This document shows, piece by piece, positions 1 to 10,008 of a DNA stretch of 64,000 bases. Made by a program: the position numbers and the translations under genes. The DNA lies in contig JADCRB010000001.1 of the NCBI GenBank assembly GCA_021464245.1, positions 7,250,152 to 7,314,151 on the forward strand, given 5' to 3'. This DNA is from Carallia brachiata. Taxonomy: Eukaryota > Streptophyta > Magnoliopsida > Malpighiales > Rhizophoraceae. Each line of letters begins with the position of its first letter. Within the stretch, counting starts at the first letter, position 1. The notes below the pieces were generated by a model. That model was not told the DNA's origin and made no database searches. It worked only from the letters and a program-made list of their open reading frames with translations.

Positions 1-111
1 TACGATCTTCTGTCTCAAAGGCTTGTTAAAAGAAGAGAAAAAAAGAAAGAAAGAAAAATGTCAAACAACATCACATCTATTCATCACAAAGTCATCCATC
101 CAATGGTTGTA

Positions 112-149
112 GTTTAGCCAAGTATTTGCAGTTTAGCCAAGTATTTGCA
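112..149. repeat. 19-bp direct tandem repeat (2 units)
   Basis: Two adjacent identical 19-bp units occupy 112-130 and 131-149. They lie in AT-rich DNA downstream, in minus-strand terms, of the possible exon at 585-720. No function can be assigned. Confidence 0.85.
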
Positions 150-343
150 ATCTAAAGCCATCTTCTCCTTCATCTTTTCTCTATCTCTCCATAACCCATT
201 TTGCCAAGTCTAACAAAACCATAGATATTTATACAGATGATCAAGAGGAATTTTTTAATTATTTAACTAAATACTTTTTCTTTTTTTAAAAAAGAAAAAC
301 CCAAAAAAAGAAAATATTTTGATTTTTTTCCAATTAAATTTTT

Positions 344-860
344 CTATGAAAAAAATTCAAGTTTGGAACATAAATTAGAAGAAGAAGACGATAAGTTAAT
401 GGGCTTGGATTGGATACTAAAAAAGAAGATTTTTTTATTCTTTTTCAAATCCACTTGTTTTGGGGAAAAAAATTCAAAATTTGGAACATAAATTGGAGGT
501 AGAAGATGACACACGTACTTACTCTTTGTAATAAACCCAAAGAATCTTTGTGAAGAATTTTCTTTCTTTAACTTGATTTGGGGTTCAAAGATTTTGGTAG
601 GAAAAAGATTTTGCTTTTGGATGAAGACTGTGATGATTTTTGTGGGTTGGATCTTGATTGCTTGGATTTTGATGATGGGTCCTTTGATTTGTTGGTGATG
701 GTGGTGGTGGTTCTGCCATCCATGCCTTGATTCCATTGTTGTTTTTTTCTGATTTTTGTGTTTGTTTCAATCTTGTGTAACTCAACAAAAAGAAAAGCAA
801 TTTTTTTAATTTTGTTTGAGATATTTTACATGTAAGGGCATTGTAGACCCTCTTACTCAT
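344..860 (-). other. possible 5' exon of an unidentified minus-strand gene
   Basis: Two overlapping minus-strand frames are open here. One has an ATG near 720 that starts a Pro/His/Gln/Asn-rich 44-residue peptide beginning MAEPPPPSPTNQ and ends with a stop near 585. The other is open from 736 to 344 and contains a GTAAGT donor-like site near 520, so a first exon is conceivable. The upstream side (740-830) is T-rich on the plus strand, as a leader might be. No domain is recognisable, and the rest of any gene would lie outside the window. It may be chance. Confidence 0.2.
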
Positions 861-1028
861 TTATAATGGTTTTTTTGCAATTAAAAATAACTTTTATCTA
901 CGGCCACTTAACGGAATATGTTTCTTATAACCGCAAATAAAATTTGGTGTATTTTTATAATTTTTCAAATTAGAGGATGTCAGTTATAAATACACCGTAT
1001 TTTTAAGATGATAAATATAAACTACAGA

Positions 1029-1420
1029 CACTACACCATAAAAGAGTTTTTATAGCAGTTACAGACAAAAAGTCTAAAATCACTGCCTATTGTCTAATAC
1101 AGTAGTTTTTTAGCCGCTGCATTTGATAAGCGCTGCAATAACCTTTATACAGCAGTTTTTAAAATTATTGTAGCACAAATTAAAACTGTTGTGTAAAGGT
1201 TTTATGCAGCAGTTATCGTTATCAATGGCAGCAGTTTTATGAAAAATTTAAGCAGTCGTTTTCAAATGATAAGGCATCAATTTTTAGGAGACTAAAGCAT
1301 CAATTTTCGATAAAATATGCGTAGTACGAATTGGAAAAAGTAGCGGCTTTCAATAGAAAAAGCAATAGTCTAAATTGGAAAAGGCAGCGGTTTTCACTAA
1401 TTTGAGACGCTGTTTTACAA
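1029..1420 (+). mobile_element. CACTA (En/Spm-like) transposon terminus
   Basis: The stretch begins with CACTACACCATAAAAGAG, the characteristic start of plant CACTA transposons. Several hundred bases of degenerate subterminal repeats follow in both orientations, of the type GCAGCAGTTTT and AAAACTGCTG (examples near 1082, 1141, 1185, 1206, 1228, 1384). CACTA transposases of the En/Spm family bind such subterminal repeats. No transposase coding is visible, and no matching end (..GGTGTAGTG) was seen in the window. I read this as an isolated end or a truncated, non-autonomous copy. Confidence 0.6.
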
Positions 1421-2356
1421 TTGACAATTTGCATATAAATTTTAAAATATTATTTATTAACACAACTTTTCAGAATCCAAACATAAATAAAGTCTCAAAC
1501 ATCGAAACTATAAGTCATTAATTAACAATCCATAATTAATATATCTATAATAATTTGTAAAGTTTTTATAAGGTTTACATAGGAGGATTATAATCCTTCA
1601 AGTAAAAAGATGTTTAAACACTTTAAATTCAACTAGTGCAACCTCCACACATGATGCTCTGCAGCTGATAAATCAGAAAGGTACTCGCAAATTAATCATA
1701 TATACACGTACATCAATTTACGAATAATAGAAACGAAAATTCTTTCTAGATAAAAAGTAACCTTAAGTTGACAAAGGTGAAGGATTCAACGCTATATTTG
1801 AGCTGTAAAATTATTCCATGAAGGACCAAATATTCGAATGGTGAAATTGGTGGACAGGTGTTACTATAGATATATACCAAAATTCTGATTAAGTTACTTT
1901 ACGACCAACATCGTGAAAAATTAATAAAGAAATATAATTACAATTCAAGATTTTAAATTTTGCTAATTCTGCATTTAGTAGATGCCTCAATTTTCAAATG
2001 GAATGTTCTAAATATAGAACACTTAAGTCTTTGATGACTAACCCATATAGATAATTTTTACTTTCGCATGTTCCTCATGAAATGCTCCACAAGGTGACAA
2101 CCTATTGCAAATATAATTATTCTTCAACTTCAAAAGATACAACACTAATGTGATGGGATAGAGACAATATCAATCGCTTAGTCAACATAAACCATGCCTG
2201 TAACCTCTATACAAATCTGACTATTTAAACAAGATCAACATATCAATCTCTGATGGCTTACCTATCAAATATTTTTCATTGGCCATAAACTCTCTAAGCG
2301 TCGACATGTATGCATATCTTTGTACGCATGTAATGCACAATGTCCTAGGTTCATGT
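1421..2356. other. AT-rich spacer, no gene seen
   Basis: No convincing reading frame, RNA gene or repeat was recognised here. It lies left of the duplicated block and has no obvious counterpart in copy B. Confidence 0.5.
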
Positions 2357-2489
2357 GGCTCTGATCTCTTGTTTGCTTTTCTTATTCATGTAACAATATT
2401 CATCATATCAACAGGCTGCAACAAATTAGAAAAAGGGCCAGAGGAAATTAATGTTGCCCTTTTCATTTTCGGGACTCGGTGCTTGATGT
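2357..2489 (+). pseudogene. GDSL lipase exon-1 remnant, plus strand (inverted)
   Basis: The plus-strand frame reads a signal-peptide-like segment (SDLLFAFLIHVTIFIIST) followed by GPEEINVALFIFG. This matches exon 1 of the GDSL gene at 39254-39530 almost residue for residue, but that gene is on the minus strand. At the catalytic GDS block one G is missing, so the frame is lost exactly at the nucleophile region. A second partial copy of the signal-peptide DNA follows directly (2487-2522). There is no start context and no downstream exon. It is a dead, inverted exon fragment. Confidence 0.8.
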
Positions 2490-2550
2490 GATCTCTTGTT
2501 TGCTTTTCTTATTCATGTAACAATATGTGGGCAACGACAATTACATAAAA

Positions 2551-2640
2551 GCAAACAAGAGATCAGAGCCAATTAGCCTAGCTGCTATGGTTGACCACTT
2601 AATTAGTCCCCCAAATCAGAGCAACTTATTAGCGAAGACG
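2551..2640 (-). pseudogene. GDSL lipase 5' end and flank remnant, minus strand
   Basis: This segment matches the 5' end of the GDSL gene C first exon plus its upstream flank (compare 39490-39575) in normal minus-strand orientation. It faces the plus-strand remnant at 2357-2489, so the two form an inverted repeat of about 20 bp (2357-2377 against 2553-2573). It is also the left edge of the duplicated block shared with copy B (44960-45021 and 46613 onward). Confidence 0.75.
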
Positions 2641-3023
2641 GAAGAGCCACAAGTCTATATCATCTTATCTTATCTTCTAGTATAGCTGGATGCAAACCAC
2701 ATGCATACTTTTCACCTGCTTACTCTATGCTTTTTTTTTTTTTTTTTGAGAGAGAGCAGAGTGGTACTCAACAATTTTGCTAAAGAGCATTAAACTTCCC
2801 TATTAGTGATATAGGTGTTAATTTATGCTATTTTTGTTGGAGATATTTATGCTATTTTTTTCCGAGAATTTTTTGGGCGTGGGGTGGGTGAGGGTTGCTC
2901 ATATCAAATCATGAGGTCCGTTTATGGTAAATGAAAATCCAACGGCATTCGTTTTTTTTTTTTTATATCTGTCTCCATGCAAGCATACAAAAATATAAAT
3001 AATTTAAGATATACTAAGTATAA

Positions 3024-3060
<37 letters not shown>

Positions 3061-3495
3061 CGTATTTTGAGCTAAAATATTCTAATTGATTAAAGTTATA
3101 ACCATTAAATATTGCACTAGAAAAATTGTTTAAAAAAAGTCTATTGTCTTTCGAGGTTACAATCGTGTTTCACGCCGTTTTATTGTTAACTCAATAGAAA
3201 TAGTATGGAGTGGCTTCCAAGTCATTCATGTTAATAAAATTTTTTAAAATTTGAGACCTTAGGACAAGTAAAGGAAAATGATCCGTTTATTAGAAAAAGG
3301 AAAAGCGAATTTGTTGACACATTTATCTTAAAAGGAAAAAAAAAATGAACTTAAGTTGGGCTTATTTGTGCGGTGTTCTTTTCTGGGCTAGCTTGGTTAT
3401 CGATAATCGAGTGACAGTCTGTAACAAAGATTAAAGGCTTGAAAACTGTAATGCAAGTGAGACACTGTGGGGGAGTCCACCCACAGCCCACAAGA
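2641..3495. other. AT-rich spacer, no gene seen
   Basis: Non-coding by inspection. It contains a T run near 2732, a T run near 2951 and a (TA)n tract at about 3029-3052. It matches 46640-48013 in copy B apart from the MITE there. The short TA tract is much longer in copy A than in copy B. Confidence 0.5.
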
Positions 3496-3858
3496 GAGTA
3501 AATTACATTTTATACCGTGTAAATAGGGTATAATTATTGTTTACACTGTCACGTTTTTAAAATTACATTAAGCATACAAAGACTAACGTGTGTTAGTCAA
3601 AGCAGATAGAATTAAAGAAAAGACTAATATGCTCATTTATATGTATAAGAAAGAAAAGGTTGACTCATAAATTATATGTATAAGAAAGAAAAAGTTGAAT
3701 CACAAATCACAACTCTAGCCGCCTCATTCTCTCCCTTCCCTTTGGTTTCTCTGAAACCCTTTGTTGCCTCCTTCTCAAATCTCATATCCTCCTTCAAGTT
3801 TTGGTGATTAAACTGCTTTTTTTAATGCTTGGAAAAAATTATTTGTCATTTTTTGTTC

Positions 3859-4120
3859 GATTAGTGAGTATTCATTATATTTCTCACCCTCTGATGTGCA
3901 TTTTTGTTTTTTTGGTTAATGAGTTAGGGTTTTTGTTTGAAACTTTGATTTTCATTGATCTTTTGAAATCAATCGTTATTTTGTTGTTTTCTGTTTGATT
4001 GGTGGGTATTAATTGTGTTTCTTACTCTCAGAGATGTGCGTTTTCGTTTTTTGGTTAACAAGTTAGGTTTCCTATTTCAAACTTCAATGTTTGTTTGATC
4101 TTTTGAATTCAATCATTATT
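3859..4120. repeat. ~138-bp tandem repeat, 2 units, in MULE leader
   Basis: Two diverged units start at about 3859 and 3997. Each contains a GATTxGTGxGTATT start, a 'gttttttggttaa' segment and a 'tttgaaatcaatc' end. Copy B has three units (from about 48345, 48483 and 48613). They lie just downstream of a pyrimidine-rich, gene-leader-like stretch (3715-3790), so they probably sit in the leader or first intron of the MULE gene. Confidence 0.75.
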
Positions 4121-4479
4121 ATGTCTGTTTATGGTCTGTTCCTTAGCTTTTTGGGGTTTGGGTATATGATTAAAATATAAAGTATGGCTCGATTTTAGGA
4201 ATTTATGTAATAGTTTATTGTTAGGGTTTGAAATTGGAATCAGTGAGGTTAGGGTGTGATTTTGTAGGGTTTTGTCAGACCAATGGGTTGGGTTCCTGTC
4301 CTCTTTGCCCGACTTTTGTAGGGTTTTGTAATTTTCAAACCTCAACGAATATTTTAATGAAAAATAAAATGGGTATTAATAATTAATTGACAGAATTTGG
4401 TTAAATAATTAATTAATCTTTATTGTTGTTTGAATTATAATATTAGCTTTCAATTATTATAATAATATGTTATTAAAGT

Positions 4480-5004
4480 TTGGTTTGTGATGTTTTTAAA
4501 CTGGCAAACATAATACTGACATTGGTTGTGCATTGTGGTAATAAGAGAATGAAGGATGATATAGAGGACAGAGACTTTGTCACCTACATTGATATGCTGC
4601 AGATGTGCAAGACAATGTATGATGTGGAGAATAAAGGATTTCGGCTATCAACTCACATTGGATTATGGATTGAAGGTGATGTCGATCTATAGAAAGCTAT
4701 TGGTGAACAGGAGTTAGACAAACTACACATGTACCTGACAGCAGATACAAAGTTAGCCCCTATACCTTACAAGATTTCATATCCATATTCCATCAGTGGT
4801 GAAACTGGGGGTAACCATTCTGACCATGATGCTATTGTTGATGATGTTAGTGTTAATAACACTTTGAATGATATAGTAGATGTGGTTGAAAATTCTAGGA
4901 TTGGAGTCAGTAATAGCTCCAATCTGTCTGTTGTTGCTGATGCCTCTAAGACTCCTAGGAGAAGTCCTAGATTGAAAAGATTATCTGAACAAACTGTCTT
5001 TTAA
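4480..5004 (+). pseudogene. MULE gene remnant (transposase N-terminus-like), copy A
   Basis: This is the broken counterpart of the ORF at 49118-49708. The expected start codon is ATA instead of ATG near 4511. An in-frame TAG at about 4690 replaces a CAG seen in copy B, and a TAA ends the frame near 5002. The readable parts (LTLVVHCGN, DFVTYIDMLQMCKTMYDVENKGF) resemble the small N-terminal domain of plant MuDR-type transposase genes. That assignment rests on its position in a MULE and general appearance, not on a clear catalytic motif. Confidence 0.5.
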
Positions 5005-5538
5005 TGTTTGGCATTTTGTTATTTGTCGTCTCTTATTAATGCCACTAACTCCCAGGCAGCTGAGAGGAGTCATGCTGCATTTGGTCCCAACGATAGTGGC
5101 CGACAAGCTGCAAAGGTTTTCTATTTTATAAATATATTTGTTTAATTTTTGGTTTATCTCTTTGTTTTATATATTGCCCTAATTATTGTGTCTATCTAGA
5201 CTAGAAAAGGAAAAAAAAACAAAGTTCAAATCCCAACGCTAGCACCAAAAATAAGGTAAATCTTCAATCTTATTCAGTTTTTTTAGTTTTACACTTAATA
5301 TATTTTCGAGTTCTAACTTTGGATTTCATTATTCATTTAGGGAGCAAAAAGAAGTAAGACAAAGGACCCTCAATCAACACGAGACATATACACTCCACAT
5401 TTCTAGTCTCAATCTACACAAATATCCACTTAATATTTCAGGTACTCATTAATACAACTCTTACTTCACTTTTGAATATCTTATAATTCATTATTTAAAT
5501 ATGGATGCAAGAACTGAAACGTATAAAATCAGTGTACC

Positions 5539-5929
5539 TCATAGAAGTAATATTACATTTATCTTCAATGAGTTTGTTGTTGTTTCTAAGTTATGTAACT
5601 GCACAGCTACTTTTCTCATTTCAGCCCTTAATGCTTGTATTTCTGTCATTACGTTAGCTGCATCATCTCCTTTGTATGTGTTGGTTTCTCTTATGGCTGG
5701 TTTATTTTGAACTTCTTGCATTGCATTCTCTTCATCTACATTGTTCACTGGTGTACACTGCCCAAGCAAACTTAAAGGGCAGCTCCTTTCTTCAAACATA
5801 ATAGAGTCTATGGTTGTTCTTCTCAGATTCTAAAACCTTTATTGCTGCCCTCCTATTACATGACTTGCACTGAATATTTTTGTATTTGGGTGCTTGACAA
5901 TTAAGGAAGTTGCTGCTTGCTTGGGACAT
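5539..5929 (-). pseudogene. GRF-type zinc-finger gene, copy A (frameshifted)
   Basis: The minus-strand frame has the same start (MSQASSNFLN) and finger N-terminal half (CKSC) as the copy B gene at 50142-50534. A 2-nt deletion near 5795 removes the third zinc-binding Cys codon and shifts the frame. The C-terminal coiled-coil (EIQALRAEMRKVAVQLHNLE) is still readable in another frame. It is a pseudogene of the copy B gene. Confidence 0.7.
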
Positions 5930-6368
5930 GGCTGCCGCAAATAAATTGTTTTGAAGTTTTGAGGAAGAAAGGAACAATGTTGGTTACAATTAGATCAATT
6001 TTTGTAAATTTGGATTTAGATTGCCTGCTTTGGATGGAATTCTTTGTGTTTGACAGCCAACTTTTGCCTACTTTGGATGCCTTTTATAATTTCCTCCACA
6101 TTCTAGCCGTTATTGACAATGTTGGAGATGTTTTAGCTCACTATAACATTCACTTTTGTGTTTTGACATATAAAGGGTATTTTGGGACATTTGTACCACT
6201 TTTAATGGCATTATTGAAATTTTTTGACTTTCTATCAACAGTTACTAATGTCAAGATATAATCTGACACTGCATTTATAATTTGGTATGTTTTATTTAAT
6301 TTTAGAAATGTTATGGTATAAACAGTAATTAGACCCTATTTACACGGTGTAAAATGTAATTTTCCCTC

Positions 6369-6950
6369 CACAAGGGATGCAAATTGTAATGGAGATATTT
6401 ATCCAAACTTGTTATAGACTAGAATTGAAATTGGTTAGGTCTTTCTTAGTTATATATGGTTTTAATATTAGAATAGAAATAGAAGTTATTAACATCTAGA
6501 AGATATAATTAAAGAGTTAAATATCTTAGTTTATTGTGTAACTACTTAGAGTAATAGTTGAGAGATATAATAGTGTGTATCCTGTTAACTAGTGTGTGGT
6601 AGTTTTCAGACAAATCCCAAAACTGTACAAAAGTTGGTTCAATTTGGAAAGTGTATTTGATCTAGAATTTGATGGTAGAATTTGATCTATGAATCGAGGA
6701 ATTCATAAAGGTTCAAATTGTGAATGATGCTGAGAATTATTGTAAAGCCGAGTCAAAATTAAAAGAGGATGTTGAAGTTAATTTAGATTCATTAATAATT
6801 AGAATTCAGTATTTAAGAATTTAGGATTCAGTAATTTACGACACAAATTTGAAGTTTGGAAAGGTAGGTTACGGATTCAGCTGATATTATTACCCACATG
6901 GTTGCGGAACTTTTGGGGATCCGACGAGAACTAGAATTAGCGTGAATTTT
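6369..6950. other. AT-rich spacer, no gene seen
   Basis: Non-coding by inspection. It matches 50990-51558 of copy B closely and ends at the gypsy insertion point. Confidence 0.5.
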
Positions 6951-6955
6951 GGGTT
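6951..6955. repeat. 5-bp target site duplication, gypsy element, left
   Basis: GGGTT precedes the TG of the 5' LTR. GAGTT (15846-15850) follows the CA of the 3' LTR, with one mismatch. The uninterrupted site in copy B (around 51562) reads GGGTTATCGG, which confirms the insertion boundaries. Confidence 0.85.
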
Positions 6956-7060
6956 TGTAAACATCTTTTTCAGAAGAAAAAAAAATGAATGAGTTAATGG
7001 TCAGCTGCCAATTTTGAATTGGCACGCCGACCCTAAAGAAAATTAAAAAAAAAAAAGATT

Positions 7061-7091
7061 CCTTTCCCATGTGATGTTCACATGGGAAAGG
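7061..7091. promoter_or_regulatory. perfect 14-bp palindrome just upstream of the LTR TATA box
   Basis: CCTTTCCCATGTGA at 7061-7074 and its exact reverse complement at 7078-7091 are separated by three bases (TGT). The inner part contains CATGTG/CACATG (E-box-like). It lies 5 bp upstream of TATAAATA (7097). The 3' LTR copy has one mismatch in the left arm. The position suggests a transcription-factor site or an extruded hairpin in the U3 core promoter. Confidence 0.8.
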
Positions 7092-7096
7092 AACCC

Positions 7097-7104
7097 TATA
7101 AATA
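7097..7104 (+). promoter_or_regulatory. LTR TATA box
   Basis: TATAAATA in a CCC...GGCCCC context is conserved in both LTRs (also 15179-15186). It is the likely core promoter of the element's genomic RNA. Confidence 0.75.
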
Positions 7105-7770
7105 GGCCCCAACCCCTCAGTGCAAAACATATTCAGCAAATCTGTAAACAGAAAAATTCAGAGAATTTGAGAGAAAAAGAAAATTTTGAAAATCTCTCAA
7201 GAAAATTTCTCCTTTTCTTACGTGTTTTTATTCTGCAGTATACTCTCCTAACTCCTTTTTGAGAGATATTTCAGGGGTAAGGCCCAAAAAATTTGCTGTT
7301 TCCATTTCCAAAGTTATTTTTAGATTTATATTCTCCGATCGCCATAAATCTGAATTTATGAGAATATAGATCTGAAAATATCAAATTACTACAAATCCAG
7401 CTGGGATTAAGCCTCAAACGGCCCTCAGCAAAATCCAGGCAGCTCATCCGAGAACAAGTCCCTTCGACCCTCGGTGAAATTAAGTCAGATCGGCTTAGAT
7501 CAGATCTCTGCTGTTCATAACCGTAGTCAAAACGTCTAAATCAGATCCGGTTTCAGTCTACCCAGTTCAAGAAAAAGCTGGTGAAATTATTTTTGTCAAG
7601 ATCAAGCTCGTGTAGCCCTTGACCGAGTCAAAAACGGAACACTAATCGGAGGATCTACGGAGATCGACCCCACGTAAATTTTCTTTTATTTTACAATTTT
7701 TATTTGTAATTTATTTTTGTATTTTCGAGTCTAACTGTTATAGGCTCGAAATTTACGCTTTACAAATTTT

Positions 7771-7788
7771 TGGCACGCTCGGTGGGAC
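7771..7788 (+). other. primer binding site
   Basis: TGGCACGCTCGGTGGGAC starts 6 bp after the 5' LTR. Its complement ends in CCA, as expected for the 3' end of a tRNA primer. I did not identify the tRNA. Ogre/Tat elements often use tRNA-Arg. Confidence 0.75.
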
Positions 7789-8287
7789 AACTTCACCTCC
7801 CATCTCTTGTTCCTTAAAAAAAAAAAAAAGAGGTAAAAGGGGAGCCGAGAGAAAAAAAAAAGGACAAAAAAAGTCAAAAAAAAAGTAAAAAGTAAAAAGT
7901 AAAAAAAAAAAAAATTTTTACAGGTGTTCAGCACATCAAATGACACAAAAAAAAGTACAGCTGCCGGTACCAACAAAAAAGTAACGGCTCCACTGCCTGC
8001 ATCAACTACCCTACCTGGGTACGCAGGTCCAGAAACCCGGGGACGGACACAATTTCTTGCCATCCAAACCCAAAAAAATATCGAAATGGAGAGTCACAGC
8101 TCGCACAACAGGATCTCTCTCCTGACTCTCTTGCCGCATGGAAGAGTCGATCACCCACCCCGATCGAAGTCGGGGGCAACACGACGAAGCCCGCTCAACA
8201 GAATCCAACTCATACTGTAGAGATCCACACAGAGGAATCAGAAGAGTTCTCTCCCCCAGTCTTTCCCAGAGCCTCATCTGTTGCCCC
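7789..8287. other. gypsy 5' leader with A-rich tract
   Basis: Untranslated leader between the primer binding site and gag. It includes A-rich runs at 7818-7918 and a GC-richer stretch (7960-8280) without a convincing frame. Confidence 0.6.
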
Positions 8288-9951
8288 ATGATGACCAACA
8301 CAACCAGCACAGAAGAAAGAATTTCAGAATTAGAGAATAAAATTTTGCAGCTGATCAGAGTTGTGGAGGAAAAAGATCAACAGATCGCCGCTCTCAAAGG
8401 AAAGGCCCCGATCCAAGTTGATCCTGAAATTCGCGAAGAGCAACCATATCTCCAGAAGCCACACCAGCCGACGTCTTCACTGCAGAAAAGCGACCAGGTA
8501 GTTCTACACAGCTGCCACCCTCAAATTATGTATCTTTGCTATCTGTTCAACAATTGCAGGAAATGATAGCCAATATGATCCGACTGCAATAAGCTGCATC
8601 CTTCCAAGGATCACAGATGTACGTCAAACCGTACACCAGACGGATCGAAAGTCTCAACATGCCTCTGGGCTACCAGCCGCCCAAATTTCAACAATTCGAC
8701 GGACGAGGCAATCCCAAGCAGCACATCGCTCACTTCGTTGAAACCTGCAACAACGCAGGGACTTACGAGATCTCTTGGTGAAGCAGTTTGTTCGTTCACT
8801 CAGGGAGACCGCTTTCACCTGGTTCATAAATCTTGAACCAGAATCGATCGACAGTTGGGAACAGCTACAACGAGAGTTTCTCAACAGATTTTTCAGCACC
8901 GAAGGACGGTAAGTATGATGGAGCTTACCAGCACCAAACAAAGAAAAGGAGAGCCCGTTGTCGAATACATCAACAGATGGCGTGTCCTCAGCTTGGACTG
9001 CAAAGATCGTTTGACGGAGACTTCTGTCGTGGAGATGTGCATCCAAGGAATGCATTGGGAGCTGTTATATATCTTGTAGGGTGTCAAACCCCGATCCTTC
9101 GAAGAACTGGCGACCTGCGCACATGATATGGAGATAAGCATCCAGACTTCCGGAGGCACAGTTCCCATCCAGTTGGACCAGCAAGGGGGCAGAAGGGAGA
9201 TTAAGAAACCCAACAGCTCCTGAAAAGGAAAAGAAGTGATGACTGTTGAAACCGCACCAGTAAAAGTAGGCGCCAAAGCTAAGGTAAATCTCCGACCCAA
9301 ATAACTCAGCCAAAGCAACAGGAAAGGCGGAAGGTGACATTGCGAGAGCTGGAGCAGAAGCAGTATCCATTCCCCGACTCAGACGTCCCCGACATTCTTG
9401 AACAACTCTTGGAGGCGAAGCTGATCGAATTCCTAGAGTGCAAGCGGCCGAATCAAAAGGATCGAGTCAGCGATCCGAGATTCTGCAAATATCACCGGAT
9501 AGTAAGTCATCCAACCGAGAAATGTTTCGTCCTAAAGGAGCTAATCATGAAGCTCAAAAGCCAGAATAAAATCATTCTGGACCAGGAAGGCATAACCTCG
9601 GCAAACCAGACCACCATCACTTCAAAACCATCAGAAGAGGTGACACACCGTAAGGAGGAGCCGCTCGACAACAAAAAGTCGACAACAGAGAAGGTATATG
9701 AAGCTCTCCAAACCCTTATCGCTAACCCTCAGCTGTTTATAGCTCTGCAATCAACAGAAGTGTGGCAAAATCAAGTCAGCAATACTCTCCAGACCTCAGC
9801 TGAATCACAGCCATCAAATGATTCTAACTCAGCGGAGCATCAGACGACCCAAAATCACGTCGGATGTTACTCTGCTATCTCATTTTCAGATGAGGATCTC
9901 CTGCTGGGTCCAAACCACACAATCGGACGCTGTATGTATCAGGCTATGTGA
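8288..9951 (+). pseudogene. gypsy gag (broken)
   Basis: The capsid region is split over several frames. It starts at the paired ATGs at 8288/8291, followed by a coiled coil (SELENKILQLIRVVEEKDQQ). A frame change follows near 8500, then a TAA at 8590-8592. The core is typical of Tat-type gag (MPLGYQPPKFQQFDGRGNP from about 8660; LRETAFTWFINLEP; VEYINRWRVLSLDCKD), with a frame break near 8775 and a TAG after LYIL near 9078. The last part (9334-9951) is open and contains the usual CKYHRIVSHPTEKCF knuckle-like motif. Gag packages the element RNA. This copy cannot make a full-length protein. Confidence 0.85.
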
Positions 9952-10008
9952 GAGAACAGAAGGTCCGATGTATTCTGCCCGGAACTCATTCCACAAATCG
10001 AGGAGGAG
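9952..10008 (+). other. junction of internal deletion (protease and RT start missing)
   Basis: The frame runs through a motif that precedes the aspartic protease in this lineage (LYVSGYVREQKV, about 9928-9963). Within ~25 bases it changes to sequence just upstream of the RT palm. No DSG/DGGS-type protease motif exists in any frame here. Full-length relatives have roughly a kilobase or more between these points. I infer a deletion near 9965-9990. Confidence 0.65.

Larger units (their letters stand above)
3496..6368. mobile_element. Mutator-like element (MULE), copy A
   Basis: The two ends form a ~75-bp terminal inverted repeat. The left end (GAGTAAATTACATTTTATAC) and the reverse complement of the right end share AAATTACATTTTA and the following GTGTAAATAGGGT block. 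The flanks carry a short duplicated CACAAG-type sequence, consistent with a MULE target duplication of about 8-9 bp. Inside are a plus-strand transposase-N-terminus-like ORF remnant and a minus-strand GRF-finger pseudogene. No DDE transposase core was seen, so it is non-autonomous. The same element occupies the same site in copy B (48014-50974), so insertion predates the duplication. Confidence 0.7.
2551..6955. repeat. segmental duplication copy A, left part
   Basis: This stretch aligns with 44955-51560 (copy B) along its whole length with small indels, at roughly 90% identity by eye. Copy B carries two extra insertions (45022-46609 and 47379-47880). At 6955 the copy A sequence is interrupted by a gypsy retrotransposon whose empty site is seen in copy B near 51565. 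Confidence 0.85.
6956..7764 (+). repeat. 5' LTR of gypsy element
   Basis: Begins TGTAAACATC and ends CTTTACA. It contains a TATA box (TATAAATA at 7097-7104) directly preceded by a perfect inverted repeat (7061-7091). It is about 97% identical to 15039-15845 by hand count. Confidence 0.95.

Noticed and set aside
1029..1640. Complete CACTA element from 1029 to a TAGTG at about 1632-1636
   Set aside because: The bases before that TAGTG do not match the reverse of the left terminus, and no 3-bp target duplication fits.
5917..6261. 114-codon plus-strand open frame in the MULE
   Set aside because: Opposite strand of the GRF-finger gene and its leader. Copy B keeps only part of it, and no domain is seen.
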